Shown here piece after piece: positions 46,438 through 59,557 of a DNA stretch of 64,000 bases (position 1 is the stretch's first letter; each line of letters starts with the position of its first letter). The position numbers and the translations under genes were made by a program. A model generated the notes under the pieces. It was not told the DNA's origin, made no database searches, and was given only the letters and a program-made list of their open reading frames with translations. The stretch comes from Lethocerus indicus (Eukaryota > Arthropoda > Insecta > Hemiptera > Belostomatidae): contig JACDQD010000010.1 of assembly GCA_019843655.1 (NCBI GenBank), positions 5,501,637 through 5,565,636 on the forward strand. Direction: 5' to 3'.

Positions 46438-49400
46438 GTTTTCCTTCTACGAGGTTTCTCTCACCGATAGTAGACGTGATGGGACAGGAATAGAGGTTGC
46501 TTTGGTCGGAAACGTGAAGAGGTAACCTAGTAGCCTACCAGAACGAAAAAAAGGCATATATAAATATAAAATTAGAAAATACACAAAATATTCATTATAT
46601 TTTTCACTATAAAAGGTGTTAAATATACTTATTCATCAATCATATAAGTATTAGTTTTAAATAATGAGATGTTTATTTTTTTGAACTTTAAAGAATTACT
46701 CATATATCCTGCCATTTAAAATTTATAAAAAGTGCTTAGTTTTATATTAAAAGAATTCATGTATTATTATAAAAATGAATGAGATAAGAAAAATTAACAT
46801 TGTCAACTATATTAGTATTCGTTGAAGCGGAGTGACTTAGTTGGCGCCTGTAATACTAACCTGCAATGCACTGACGTATTGCGGGTTTAGTTTCAGTGAA
46901 AAACGGAGTTAAATTACAACCGATAAAGCTGGTGTTTTTTCCTAACTTCTCTCACTTGTTTCGTCATTAGCTGTATGGATTTTAGATTTTCCTCACAGTC
47001 GGTATTGCAGAAGAAATATAAAATAGCGGTTTTGGTCCAAATATAGTCCTCAGAGCTGGACTTCAGTGCAAGTTCGGCTACTGCAGATTTAGTCGGCTTC
47101 AGCTTCAGCTTACTCAGTTTTATATTTCCTCTTAAAATCCTGCCGGCCGAGTTTCTTGCCATTACGTGATCCTACCGGAAGTTATTACACGAGTAATTAT
47201 TCCCGGAATATCGAATTTAATAAAAAACAAACTTATTGGGTTACAAACACTGCGGCGGTCGAAATTTTCGGCAAACAAATTACTCCGCCGTTTATATAAG
47301 GAAAACCGGGCTGCGAACTTTCTACTGGGTGGTGGGTTGAAGAAAGGGCGGAATTCCCGGTCTCGCCGGCTGCCCTACCACCGTCCGCATCCAATTCAAT
47401 ATTCAAATTCGCGGATGCCCCAACCCCTCATTCCTCTTCCGCGTATTTGTTCGGGCCTTGGGGAGACCAACTTCCTATATTTCATAAAGTCGAGTGGGAG
47501 GAAGGGCCCGGTGGCAGTTTTGGCAAAGGGGGAGGCGGAGGGAGCAATCATCGAATTTATTCCGAGCAAACTGACTCTGAAACCGCTCCATAATTTGTGC
47601 CCCCCAACCATCGAAAACCCACAACCCCCTGTGAACCCCGGGTATCTAAACTACAGAGTGTGTGCATCGGGAAACTTGCGAGTCCCTTCCAACCGAGTTG
47701 GAAGACTCCATCTTTTCCGGCGTCCCAAGCGACGCGGGCATTTCGGTCGGTAGAATTTCCCCACAGTTAACAATCCCATACGTAAGTACAACCCTTATTT
47801 CAATGAAGAGACAATCGTGTGGTCCGTGTCATGCAGTTGAATGCTGATTCCAGCATAGGACCCCGAATTAGTATACTGTAGAGGTTTGGAATGAAAAAAA
47901 TACAGTCAGGGGACATAAATAGTTTTGTATCAACTGCGTCCCTTGTATTCATTTAGTAAACTGAAACTGAAGCGTAAGAACAAAAATTGTGATAAACTCA
48001 ACATTCGCTGCGGACTTAAATCCGAATTATAATGAAAATGATTCTTTAGGCTGTTACGTTCCTAGGTCGCATGTATTTCGATTGCAAATTCACTGTTCAG
48101 CTGTTGAGCTTTCCGGTCGTATAACTTTATTAATATACCCAGTTTTTTTGGTTTACTGTAATCGTTTTATGTTATTGTCGTCCCGAAGTCGACGGTTCGC
48201 TACTGAATTGCCAACAGAAAATGGTAGTCGAGGAGCGGGGGCTGAAAATCGCGCGAACTGATGATCTTTAAAGACTTATCAAATAAACCATGATCGGTGG
48301 TGCGAATATCCGACCGGTGGAAAGCGTAAAAGCTTGTACCGCATTCAAAACACATAATCCGCTCCATTCCGCGCCCCGCCCCACCCACTTACCGGATCCA
48401 CCGGTCCTCGTATAATGTAAAATATGATCGGCCGTTCGGGCTCGGATTCGGCCTCGTGTTTTCCAAACCGAACGGGAGATCATTTGAAAATCGACGGAGC
48501 GAATAAATGAATATTGAATTGAATCTAATTTTGACTGAATAGAATACGAAATATTTTGCATTTACAACACCAACTCACCTGTAAAACTAAATCAACTCGG
48601 AATTTGTGGGCCGCCCTTCAACCGTTTAAATTAGGCATTTTTTCAATTAACCGATAATTCGACATTACGTTTAGCTAATTTAAAACTTATGTAACGTGTT
48701 TCTACGATCAACTCCAACGTTGACAGTTGATAAAAATATAAAAAAATTAGACCTGTTATCAATCAGGTCTAATTGACCTTAGAGCTGTTATTGTTACTCA
48801 TTGAACTTGGAGCTATTATAATTCCACATTTTCGACGGTTTATACATCTGTTCAAATTTTCAAAACGCGGTCCCAGTACCCCCATTAGGAGTGCTCCGAC
48901 TCTGACTCCGGTAATTCGATTGGGACGAAAAACTTGCGGACGACTCGATTGCTTATAAAAGGGATATGCAGTGGGAGGGATTACAATTTCTAATGTCTGT
49001 CGGGGCGCTGGATAATTTCGAAAGCCGTTTGCTGAATTATAAATGTCAATTACAAACGGAGGTTGGTAAAGCGGCAGGAGCGGCCTCCTCCTAATGCCTC
49101 TGCCAAGCCCAAACCGCTCATCCCCTTTCCACGCGGCATCTGCTGAGGGGGGCAAACTCCCCGCATTAAAATTTCTCCCGGTTTCACTCCGAGAGAGTCA
49201 TATTGCATTCTGTTTCTCCTTTTCTTTTTATTTGATTTCGCCCGGACCTAATGGAAAATTACTCCCGTTTTCGGTCATCAAAAATGAACACGGTCGTTTT
49301 GCCGTGGGATCAGAGAGGAGGAGGTCGTCATTCGAACGCTTACTTTTTAATCTGCAAACAAGTGCAATATTTTATTCGGGCAGGAATCGTTCAAATATAT

Positions 49401-52400
49401 AAACAAGGTTGTGCTTCTGTACAGGCGAACTTCTGAAAAATGTAAATTGAAATTGCCGCTCAGAACTGAAACGGCTTTCCATCTTGAATAACAAACAACG
49501 TACCAATATTCTGGCACAACATATTCGGAATGTGGCTTTCAAAACAGTTTTGCCACTTCAACTATTCCTTGCGACCGAATTATACCTTTATCTCTATTTC
49601 GTTATGTACACAGGATATCTGTTGCAATATACAGACCGAGCACTGACAGCTACGTCCAAGTGTTCAATTTATATATGGGCGCTTATATATTATATATTCT
49701 CTTTCAAAACTTGTTCCTATCTGTATAAATATCCGAGTCGAGTAAATTAATTAAAAATTATCATATATACTGTGAGAAGAACTGCAGTAAAAAAAACTAA
49801 ATAGAAATTGTTTTCTAAAATTTAAAATAAATGTCTACATATTCTGCAGATCGTAGGAAATTGCATTGGGGTACAAATTTTAATTGAATAAGAGTGGATT
49901 TCAAGTAATACTGAATAAATCCCTGTTTATAATTCCTTAATGTTTCACCTAAGGATAGTTTTCAACAGAAGAAACTAACAAAGCCTGTAGCTGGTTTTTC
50001 CTGAGAATCTATAAATATGCGTGGCGGATACCCATATCGGATATTGATTCGGAACATCCCAGCAATAAAATCTACCCCCAGTCTGGGATTCGACACCGTT
50101 TAAAAGGGACCGTAAAGGCATTTGGAGAAAGCTTATTACCCCCAACCCCTCCGAAGCTCGCTTTTGCTTAGGTCTTCTCCGAAATCCGGGCGCCGTAAAA
50201 CCGGCCAAGGGAATTAATAATAAATCGGACCGAAAGAGGAAACGCGAGAAGGAAAGGGAAAGACGGAAAGGGAAGGGGTAGCTCGGAGGGGGGGGGGACC
50301 TTTTAGTGATGTTTTCAGTATTAATTGAAAACAGGGTTGAGTAACGGCGGGGACATCGCTTTGAAAACGACGGCGAGGAAAGCTCGGCGGTGAAGAAGTG
50401 CGGGGGCGGGAGGGGGGGGGGGTCGCAATAAGAATTCAGAATGAATCCAATTACACTTTAGAGGTTCTCGGTCCAATACGGATCCGGAGACATTAATATT
50501 TAAAGGGTAGTATACCCCCGGCCCCACTCACCGCTGATGTGGAATTAAGTTTTGAGAAATCGGAATGTTGGAGAGTTGAGGCCCATCGTAATTACTTTGG
50601 GAACGTCTCTCAGGTCTGATTTGAAGCGGTGCCCAACAGTCTCGCGCTTATGAATTCCGGTTGGGGAGTCCCGGGACAATGTTGTTAAACACGTACCCAG
50701 TTCACTGTGCGTACGCGATGCGGTGGGGAATTTAATATCGACACTTCTTTACTGCACACTACTCACGCCTAAAATTTCAAGGGGAAACTTTGCTAACTGA
50801 CTCCTCCTCGATTCCATTCCTCCACTAAATCTGATAAAGAACAGGCAACAGCATTTATACACATCGATGTTCGTATAAATATTTCAGACCGTATAAATAT
50901 AGAGTGGGTTGTGATTTACAGAGTCAGATAGACTCAGAATCGTGTACGTTATATAAGGAATTTCCTGTTAAGTCGAGATTCTTAATCCGCTCGTAAATTA
51001 AAATTTGAAAATCTATGCCTCAATAATACAAAGAAACGGAATAGAGGGCGATTTTAAGAAAATCCTCCCTCAATATAAATAACTTGAAGTATTGTACATA
51101 AACGTATAAGTCTGGGCCAGGGGGGGTCCATCGTTTTTTCCATTTTGCTTGCCGCGAGATAGCATTATTTTGCGGGGTGCCTGTTCGGGGGGAGGGCGGT
51201 GTAAAGGTCGGCCGGCCCATACCGTATTACACTTTTGATTTACAGTCATGTGGGGCCACTGCCGAGCGGAATTATTAATTTTCTGCTCCCACGCAACACA
51301 AGCGGCATCCCCAAAAACAAATATCCGTCGGGGCCGTCCAACGGAACGGTGAAAATTTCGCTGGGATTATAATCCGAATAAGGATTAGTATGAACGATTG
51401 TTGAGGCTAACTGATATTGTTTAAATCCTTACGCAGCAGAATTGTATTAATATATTTCATTGTTTACAGGACCGGCTTGCGTGAAGCTGACGTTTAGCTA
51501 GCTGGTAAGTATTTTTAATCAATTGTACGATACATACATAAAATACGATAAAATATATAACAAATATTTTGATCTCAATCCTTTTAATTTTAAGTAAGGG
51601 GCATGATACTAAAATGCTTAACGCGAGAGCATTGCGGGCATCGCATTCCGGTTTAGTAAGTGAATGGCTTAATTATTGACGGGGGAATTATGATTCTCTG
51701 CAATTGGGGCAACCTCTTATGGGGTATAAAGCTTTTTGTTGATAACCCTTTTGTTGGTGTTCACGACGATTAAGACTCAATTAATAAAAAAATATAATTT
51801 CAACTGCAAATTTTGATCGAAGCGCAGAGTGGTTATACCGCCGATGGGGTGTTGAAAGTGTGGTCAAAGCGGCAGGATTTTTTCCGTTGCCCAAAATCAC
51901 CGTTGTTCGCAGATATAACATTTTCCGAGACTGTCCGAATTCGAAAAATTTCAGTCGGGTGCTGCCGCCCAAAAGGTAAAAAAATTGTATGATTTTTCTG
52001 GATCTTCTGTTTCATCCCGCTGAAGAGCGAGGAAACTTGGCTATTCCAGAACACAAGACAGGTATTCCAAACTAAAAAAAAGAAGTAGTAGTCTTCCGTT
52101 TTTAAATAATGTTTTATCGATACGGCCTTCCGGGACTGCGTTTATTCCGATAAAGGGAAAGGAATAAAGTTGGAGCGTTGGGTAGGTCTCCTTCGGCCTA
52201 GTGATTGATGTTCAGACATCGGGTTGATGTTGAGAACCGGGCCGGAGGAGGTCCCGGCCGTAATCCCCGGTCTCGTTTTTCAACGCTGGTCCCCGCGCCG
52301 TACCATTTGTACGGCTCGCGCTCTCCAAGGATGGTATTGATAACGAGGGGGTGGGGGCGGCCGTGCCGGGGGCGGGGACCAAATCATTAGGGTTATTGAT

Positions 52401-54872
52401 AGTGGCGGCACTGCGAGCGGAGGCAGGACGCCTAACAAATAGATTATAAAGCCCCGCTCCCCCCCAACAGGGATGGGGAGGGGAAGGGGTGTGATTAATA
52501 ATCCTTATTTAAGACCCGGGAGGACATCCGGCCCGTTGGAAGGAAGCCTACTAAACAGATCGTGCCATACGTCGCAGCATCAATTTTGCTATATCGAGGA
52601 GGGGGTTAATATTGAGGCGTATATTTGTCGTTATAAATAATTAGGTGGTCCATCTGGTTACTATTAGTTAGGAGCTCAAACATTTAGGGTTCATATAGGG
52701 ATTACTTAAAATAGTCGATATCTAACTATTCTTATTTTTTTCGGAATTTCACCATTTTGAATGTGGTGTAATTTCTGTACCTTATCACGCGGGAACAGTA
52801 ACATCCCAATAAGAAACTGTAACATAATAAACATAACCATAAACAGAATAATAGAAACTTCCCCATGCTAAATAGTTTCAAATGAGTAACTAAATGAAAA
52901 ATTACCAATAATAAGTGCACATGATATGCTTCTGAGCGGCATTTTTCAGAAGTTCATCCTAGTTATTTTACGATATATCTCTCGGACCTATTAACGGACT
53001 TTTTAACGTTATTTTTAATATCTGATTAATTTTATTATCCATTTAACTTTAGGCTCGAGCTCTCCGGGGAAACAATCCGTCCGATTAGCACCCTTTTTGG
53101 TTAGGGTCGGTAGGGCCGGCGACGGTATCGACTGCCCTTTCGGGCGGCACTGTTTTGGCTTTATGGACTTTGCGGGGGTTGTGGGTGGGGGTGGTGGGCG
53201 CGTGAGTTGCGGTCCATACCGGTTTTGCCCCCCCCCACCGGGGGTGTGTTATGGTAAGGGGCGGGTGGAGGCCCCCGGCACCCCTATCAGAGCGGATTAC
53301 CGATCTACTCAATTTAAACCGAATTGGCGTGAAAAGCTATTAAACTGTCGGGGGCGGGGGCGGTATTAAAGCCCAGGACCGCACGGCCCCCCGCCCCTCC
53401 CAAAAGTCGGCCTCCTCGCCCCCGGGCCCTTCCGCGCTGAAAAGTCGGCCCTTTAGTCAACGCTCGGAAATTAGCGTCCGGAAATTATTTAAGCGTTTAA
53501 TTTACCGCCACATTATGGAAATTTTATTCCGCATGGGACAACCTGGTCGGTCAAAAGGGCTTTGTTAGATTCTACTGAAGCTTACTTCGCAATATTAATA
53601 ACCGTTTAAAATATATTAATTAGTCTATTATTAATTATATTTATAATATTTCAATAGGAGGCCGAATAAAAAAATGTTCTCTTGAAAAGGATGGATATGT
53701 TCTAGTTTTAATTTCAAGTTCCAATTATGTCTGTTAAAATATTTTATTCGGTCTTTAAATATTTACTCCAGATATCACATATAACTGCACTACATAAGTA
53801 CAATCAGACAATTATCCAATTTCATACAATTATGTGGGTAATATTTTGAAAACAAAAATGGTAATAGGGAAGAGTTCAAACAAATGGAAAAAAGGAAGAA
53901 CAGTTTAAATTTTAAACATCTGAAGTTACAAGTTAGTTATTTGCAAAAGCTATTCATTAAAAAAATTTAAAAAATTTTAACACTAAAATGTCATCTAAAG
54001 GCTATTTTGGTTCCCGATATTGACCTCGATTTTTATCACTTGTTATATCAGGTCTAGGTATCATAAATAATTTTATATACCATTAAGGTTGTCTAATTAA
54101 ACATTTATAATTGAACATAAAAATATCTTGAGCACGTACTCAAAGCTACTCCGGCATAAATTTGAACTATAATATTTAGATTATAATTGTTGGATTATTT
54201 CAGTACTCTCTCCAAATTGTCATTTTATTTACTCCCTGTATGGGGGTACGCGTTACGCAACCCTTGAAACGAACACTGTCACGAGAGTTTTTTTTTTAAA
54301 GTAAGCAAATTGTTAAATTACAGAAGCCCGCCTTGAAGGACTGTCTTCGGATCCTTTAATCCGAGATAATCCCGGACCTAGTGCTCCTCGGCTGGGGGCG
54401 AAAATTGAATCGCCAAGATTAAAAACGATAAAACTCCGGTTTCCCGCCCTGAACCGGGGGCTGAGACTCCGCGCAACCATCAATGCCTCCCGGAGGCGGT
54501 TTAGTGCCGGCACATTTTTACGGTTGACCCGACTCCGGGGATAATGTGACGAGAGTCGACCCCTCCACACCGTCTAATGAAGCCGCAAAGAAACGCCATA
54601 AAACGTAAAAGAAGGGAATGAAAAAACAAAAAAATCCCCCACCAAAGCGTTAATCAATTATTCAGTCCCTTATTCCGATGCGACTGAGATTAAAGTCGAG
54701 ATTGATGCATTAAAAATGAACCGCGGAGCGTCTTTGACGCCGTCGCGTACCCGATAAAATATCTTGCCGCATAATGCCTCCTTGCAAATTTTATGATGTT
54801 TATACAACAGGAGCCGCCCCGTTTCGATTACGTCAAACGCGAAAACGCCAATTGGAAAATTGTTATATTTTT
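46435..54872. other. Long unrecognised stretch
   Basis: About 8.4 kb without an identified gene or transposon. The longest open frame outside repeats (47166-47753, plus, 195 codons) is Pro/Arg-rich with no domain I know. A perfect 9-bp hairpin, TTAGACCTG/CAGGTCTAA, lies at 48747-48772. G-rich tracts occur at 50288-50298, 50401-50421 and 52340-52380. A four-run G tract at 53174-53198 could form a quadruplex. Small host exons or enhancers cannot be excluded. Confidence 0.35.
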
Positions 54873-55647
54873 GTGGATATCGTATGTTTCTGTCTCCTCT
54901 CGCCGGTTTGCTCTTTTGCCAGACCGAACCTCAGTTACGAACTTTAGTTAAGTACATTTCCGGACCACACTCAGGGGGCGCTAGTTCAATGGTGCAAGTG
55001 CACCAAACGAACTTTAATTAAGTACATTTCCGCACCACCCTCAACGGGCGCTAGTTTATCGGTGCAAGTGTACCCAACGAAATTTAGTTAAGTACATTTC
55101 CGCAACCCTCAATGGGCGCTAGTTTATCGCTGCAAGTGTACCAAACGAACTTTAGTTAAGTACATTTCCGCAACACCCTCAATGGGGCGCTAGTTTATCG
55201 CTGCAAGTGTACCAAACGAACTTTAGTTAAGTACATTCCCGCACCACCCTCAAGGGGCGCTAGTTTACCGGTGCGAGTGCACCCAACGAACTTTAGTTAA
55301 GTACATTTCCGCACCACCCTCAATGGGGCGCTAGTTTATCGGTGCAAGTGTACCCAACGAACTTTAGTTAAGTACATTTCCGCACCACCCTCAAGGGGCG
55401 CTAGTTTATCGGTGCGAGTGCACCGAACGAACTTTAGTTAAGTACATTTCCGCACCACCCTCAAGGGGCGCTAGTTTATCGGTGCGAGTGAACCCAACGA
55501 ACTTTAGTTAAGTACATTTCCGCACCACCCTCAAGGGGCGCTAGTTTATCGGTGCAAGTGAACCCAACGAACTTTAGTTAAGTACATTTCCGCACCACCC
55601 TCAAGGGGCGCTAGTTTATCGGTGTACATTTCCGTATTCTAAACTGA
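54873..55647 (-). mobile_element. Fold-back family element carrying array 3
   Basis: The left end reads cgtatgtttctgtctcctct, then cgccggtttgctcttttgcc, the outer arm of the fold-back family. At about 54930 this arm passes directly into the 71-bp array. The hammerhead core is lost at the junction. A possible 9-bp duplication, TATATTTTT, at 54864-54872 and 55648-55656 brackets it, but such AT-rich matches are weak evidence. Confidence 0.65.
54937..55626 (-). repeat. 71-bp minisatellite, array 3
   Basis: About ten units of the same repeat as arrays 1 and 2, in reverse orientation (acgaactttagttaagtaca, then caccaccctcaaggggcgct). Variants with atcgctgcaagtg and ccggtgcgagtg are the same ones that alternate in array 2, so the arrays share variant lineages. 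Confidence 0.97.
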
Positions 55648-58069
55648 TATATTTTTATTCGCGGAATCGCTTACGTCTAAAATGACGTTTGCGAACAAGA
55701 AATTTACTCTGGTTGTGTGCCCCTTTTGAGCCAACGAGCCCACAGTGCGTTATGTTCTTTCAGATATTAATTTATTGGTTTTTATAGAGCTGGAATACTC
55801 GTCATTGCCCTTATTTCGTTATATTAATTATCATAAGTTTTGTAGTCTTCAAATTTTCCAATCGTCACGTACAATTGGTATGTAAACAAGAATTAATTTA
55901 TTATTAGTACGAAATCTGGCTTTTTATTGTCCCAGATCTCCGCCGAACCCATTCGTAGTCGTCTTGAAAGCCAACCGGGGACTTACGTTGAACTTCCTTT
56001 TTCAGGAGGTAATTTAACTTGTTCTTCCAGTTGTCGGATCCCTCCGCCAACTCCCTGTCGGATCCGGTTGTAATTCATTTTCGGTCCGGGAAAAATTCTC
56101 ACGACGTAACGCGAGAACGAAATAAATCTCGGCCAATTTCTAACGACTTTCGCGGGGAAGCAATCTGCGAGGGTTTTTTCCCGAACGCCCCCACCGCCAC
56201 CCCCACGGCCGCCCCTATACTTGGGGCCCGCTACGGAAGGGGTTGACGGAGGAGGGCGGGAGACGTTTAATAATATTCGGGGATTGAGGGCGAGACACCG
56301 TATTGGATATTGCCCGCCTCTGCGCCACTTCAATGTCATCGCGAAGAAAATTACATTCCGCCATGGGAAATCGGAAAAGGAAACAGAAATTAATAAAGTG
56401 AGACACCCCCCCAACCAACCTTCAATTCCTGTACAGCCATCGCTTCATACCTGCCTAAAAGTGGAGGCTTTGTATTCTACACCAAATTTCTCGTCACTGT
56501 CTATTATAGGATATATGGTTTCGTCTTTCGTACCTAGGTAGAAAAAGGTTTGTACACATATCAAATAACGATTTACCATTAATTGAGCATATATTGAGCA
56601 TAATTTTTGACAATATAAATTGTGAACATCATAAATAGTTGGTGACGCTGGTCCACCTCATATATATATACATATAGGCAAATTGATTTCGTATTACTGC
56701 AATATTAATGCATTCAACCTTGGTTGGAAAACAAGGACTATTATTAATTACAATCGTTATATTTTGCGTGGTGTCCTTTCGAAATTTTAACGGAGTCCCG
56801 CTAGTGTTTATAAGACGTAAATTCTTGGTGTGTCCGCCACCCTCCGAACAAGAACCTTCTCGGGGATGTTACCCCTGAGGTATGCGGGATACTGTTTTAG
56901 GGGTTGGCGTGTAATTGTACCGTATGTTGGGTGCAGTTAACCTGAGCCGGGACGGTGAATTTGCAGTCCCAAAACAACCGTACAACTCTAGTGTCCCCAG
57001 CGGGGAGTGTAAACTTGAGTACGAAAACAACCATTCTACCATTCTAATTTACACATATACATTATAATCTTAAATATTTGCACTTGAAATATTATAATGC
57101 ACACATTGCCCAAGTATTCTTCTTAATTTTAGGGTAAACCAGGAAAAATGAATTGAGCTACTCGGCGAACGTTCATCCCCGCCCCAATGCGGATTTTAAA
57201 CCGAAAGTCCGATAAAAGGAAAGAGTGAATAATTTAACGCCCTCCTTGTCTGAGAGTTATAGGGGCTTCGGGGTTAACGACTGGAGGGCCTGTTAATTTG
57301 TCATAGGGCGGGGCGGCGGTGTCTTCAAAAGGGCTGAACACCGGGCTAATTGATTTATAAAGCGGAAAACGGCCCTTTCAAGTGGCCCCCCGGAGCCATC
57401 AAAAGCCTCAATCCGCCACCCACTTCAGACCGGTATTTATTCAGAGCGGCGTACCGTAAAAACTGTATTCACAAGCACGCTTCTATACCGATTACGGCGA
57501 TAAGCTGAAACCATTTTGATATATGAATCCGAATATACAGTTAAATTTGTTGTATTTATTTACAGACCATAAATATTCTCCTGCTATATCGTCTATGTTT
57601 TTCACTGATATTTGCGATCGATTCATTGATCGCAACTAATGAAAATATTATTGCACGCCAGTCACTAACAAACCGGTCAAACTACTGCCCTTTAATGTAC
57701 ATAAATTAATTCTGATTATTGTGACAGAACTAAAGTATCTAGCAGTGATAATCAAGTATCAGAGAAAATTGAGTACACCCTATAGTTAACTCAATAGCTG
57801 CTGATGACAGTGCTCATGCGTCGACCCTGTTTGGAAACTGACCATTATGCTTTTTCAGTTCATTGTCATATATCAGAAATTTCTGGCGACATAATCTTGG
57901 AATTACATCACCGTGTGCCTTCCCGTTAACGTCTCTATACCCTCTGCGTCACAGACTATTACTGAGAATTGTAGTCAAAATGTATTCCTTGGTTTCAGTA
58001 TAAAAGCATTTATACTGACGTCGTTTGACTGAAGAAAGAACGTCGTTTTATGCATACATTAAATTCATG
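55648..58069. other. Unrecognised DNA
   Basis: No gene or transposon recognised. A minus-strand open frame at 55983-56414 (143 codons) covers GC-rich DNA and has no domain. A perfect 8-bp hairpin, TTGCGATC/GATCGCAA, is at 57612-57635. Confidence 0.4.
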
Positions 58070-58463
58070 AAAGCTTTTCAGAGATTCCAATCAAAAGTCC
58101 TTCGTACCATCCTTAATGCTCCCCGGTATGTTTCTAACCGAACAATCCATAATGACCTCAACATACCGACAGTCGACGAAGTCGCAAAATCACGCTTCCT
58201 TAAATTCCACTCCCGCCTCTCTCCACATCCAAACCCACTCGTTCAGTCCCTTTCTTCTTCTACCCATCCACTATCCCCACCACGACGGCTTAAACGCCAC
58301 TGGCCCAGAGATCACCTCACATTTTAAAACATGTCAAAAGCGCCATCATTGGGTGGTTTCTTTGTCGTGACTAACACGCCGAAATAAACACATGTATCAA
58401 TTGCACCCATAACTGTATAGGTTGATTGTGCAAAAATAAAAAAACAGTTAAAAAAGCTTTTCA
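58070..58463 (+). mobile_element. Jockey-like LINE, 5'-truncated, recent, with TSD
   Basis: The 372-bp insertion 58081-58452 is flanked by a perfect 11-bp duplication, AAAGCTTTTCA (58070-58080, 58453-58463). It starts inside ORF2 at QRFQSKVLRTILNAPRYVSN and stays open through LNIPTVDEVAKSRFLKFHSR, then RRLKRHWPRDHLTF and a stop at 58327. A 3' UTR (attgggtggtttctttgtcg) and A-rich tail follow. The intact frame and TSD mark it as the youngest of the five copies. The family reverse transcriptase copies its own RNA at a nicked target, and 5' truncation is its usual outcome. Confidence 0.92.
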
Positions 58464-59285
58464 ACTGACGATGAAAATTTGAATAATTTCACTCCATATA
58501 AATGTCTTTAACGATTTTATATTAAGGTCTCCTTAAAATAATATACTTTTAGGTTCATAACTGAAATCTAATTAGTAGTTAAGGCAGTTTGTATAGAGGA
58601 AAACGGTTCGGACTTGATTGTATTTGTACTTGTGTCAAGAAGCGAGAGTTCTCTCTGTCGGTTCGATCGCTCCAAATTGGCTCGAATTCTTCTTTTGTTC
58701 AAACTTGTCCTATCCCGGTCTTTGTTTCGTAGGCCTCCCTTTCAACGGTGGGGGGGCGATTGACATTTGTAACCGACAAAAGTGATCTCCGCCGGCCAAC
58801 TCGCAGGTGAGTTTGGGTCCCAAACTCGGGCTCTCAGTTTGCTTGAGTTGGGCCCCCCACAGCCCAATCCGGTATTCAATTTGAGTTCAAGCCCCGGAAT
58901 TAAGTTCGCGAATAGTTTCCTTCCCCCTTCCGCTTCCGCCCCGCTAACAAAACACAGTCGCCCGTCCTGCCGCCGTTTCCGTCCCCTCGACCGGCAGACC
59001 AATTAAACCGTAACGTGAACTGCAGTACAAAAAATAGGGCCGAAAAATATTAGTTGGACTCGTGCAATTGTTTTCATTAACTCATTTTCACAGCTCTCGA
59101 CTCACTGGGTCCGAACAAAGGGTATATCAACTTGAGATCCTCTGTATACAAGAAGGTGGGGTGTGGTTAATTACAGGGAACCATCCTCTACTAATATTCT
59201 GTCCAGTATTAAAGTTGTTTTTTTAATCTCTGCAGCATCCCTGATAATCCTGTTGTAGTAGTTGTTTTGCCTTGAAAGAATGAAA
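58464..59285. other. Unrecognised DNA
   Basis: No feature identified. Overlapping open frames on both strands at 58740-59006 show no domain. Confidence 0.45.
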
Positions 59286-59345
59286 GAATATGATTATACC
59301 GTAGGCTTGTTGTGTTCCTGTCTCCTCTCACTGGTTTGGTCTTTT

Positions 59346-59383
59346 GCTTGACCGGTTTCGGCTCCTCGCCATCTTCAAGTAGC
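59346..59383 (-). ncRNA. Hammerhead motif with extra U in the CUGA box
   Basis: Layout as in other copies, but the box reads CUUGAAGA, one base longer, and the stem I partner is CAAGC. The core geometry is disturbed, so activity is doubtful. Confidence 0.55.
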
Positions 59384-59519
59384 GGTGTTAGTCACTGTCG
59401 GCACTTTGGATGTCTTTCAGGCATCCTCACGGTACTGTAATTGTCATTTGTACTGTGGTAGTTGGGATGTCTGAAGGGATGCCTGAAAAACATCCAAAGT
59501 ACCGACAGTGACTAACACC

Positions 59520-59557
59520 GCTACTTGAAGATCGCGAGCGGCCGAAACCGGTCTAGC
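59520..59557 (+). ncRNA. Hammerhead motif with extra U in the CUGA box
   Basis: The opposing arm of the same element, with the same extra U. Stem II is also altered (UCGC with GGCC). GAAA, CCGG, UC and UAGC are intact. Confidence 0.55.

Noticed and set aside
47166..47753. 195-codon open frame, the longest outside repeats
   Set aside because: No recognised domain, biased Pro/Arg content, and a length compatible with chance in 64 kb. Kept only as a note.
52046..52072. agaacacaagacaggtattc, similar to the fold-back terminal tail
   Set aside because: About 20 bp only. No arm, loop or duplication nearby.
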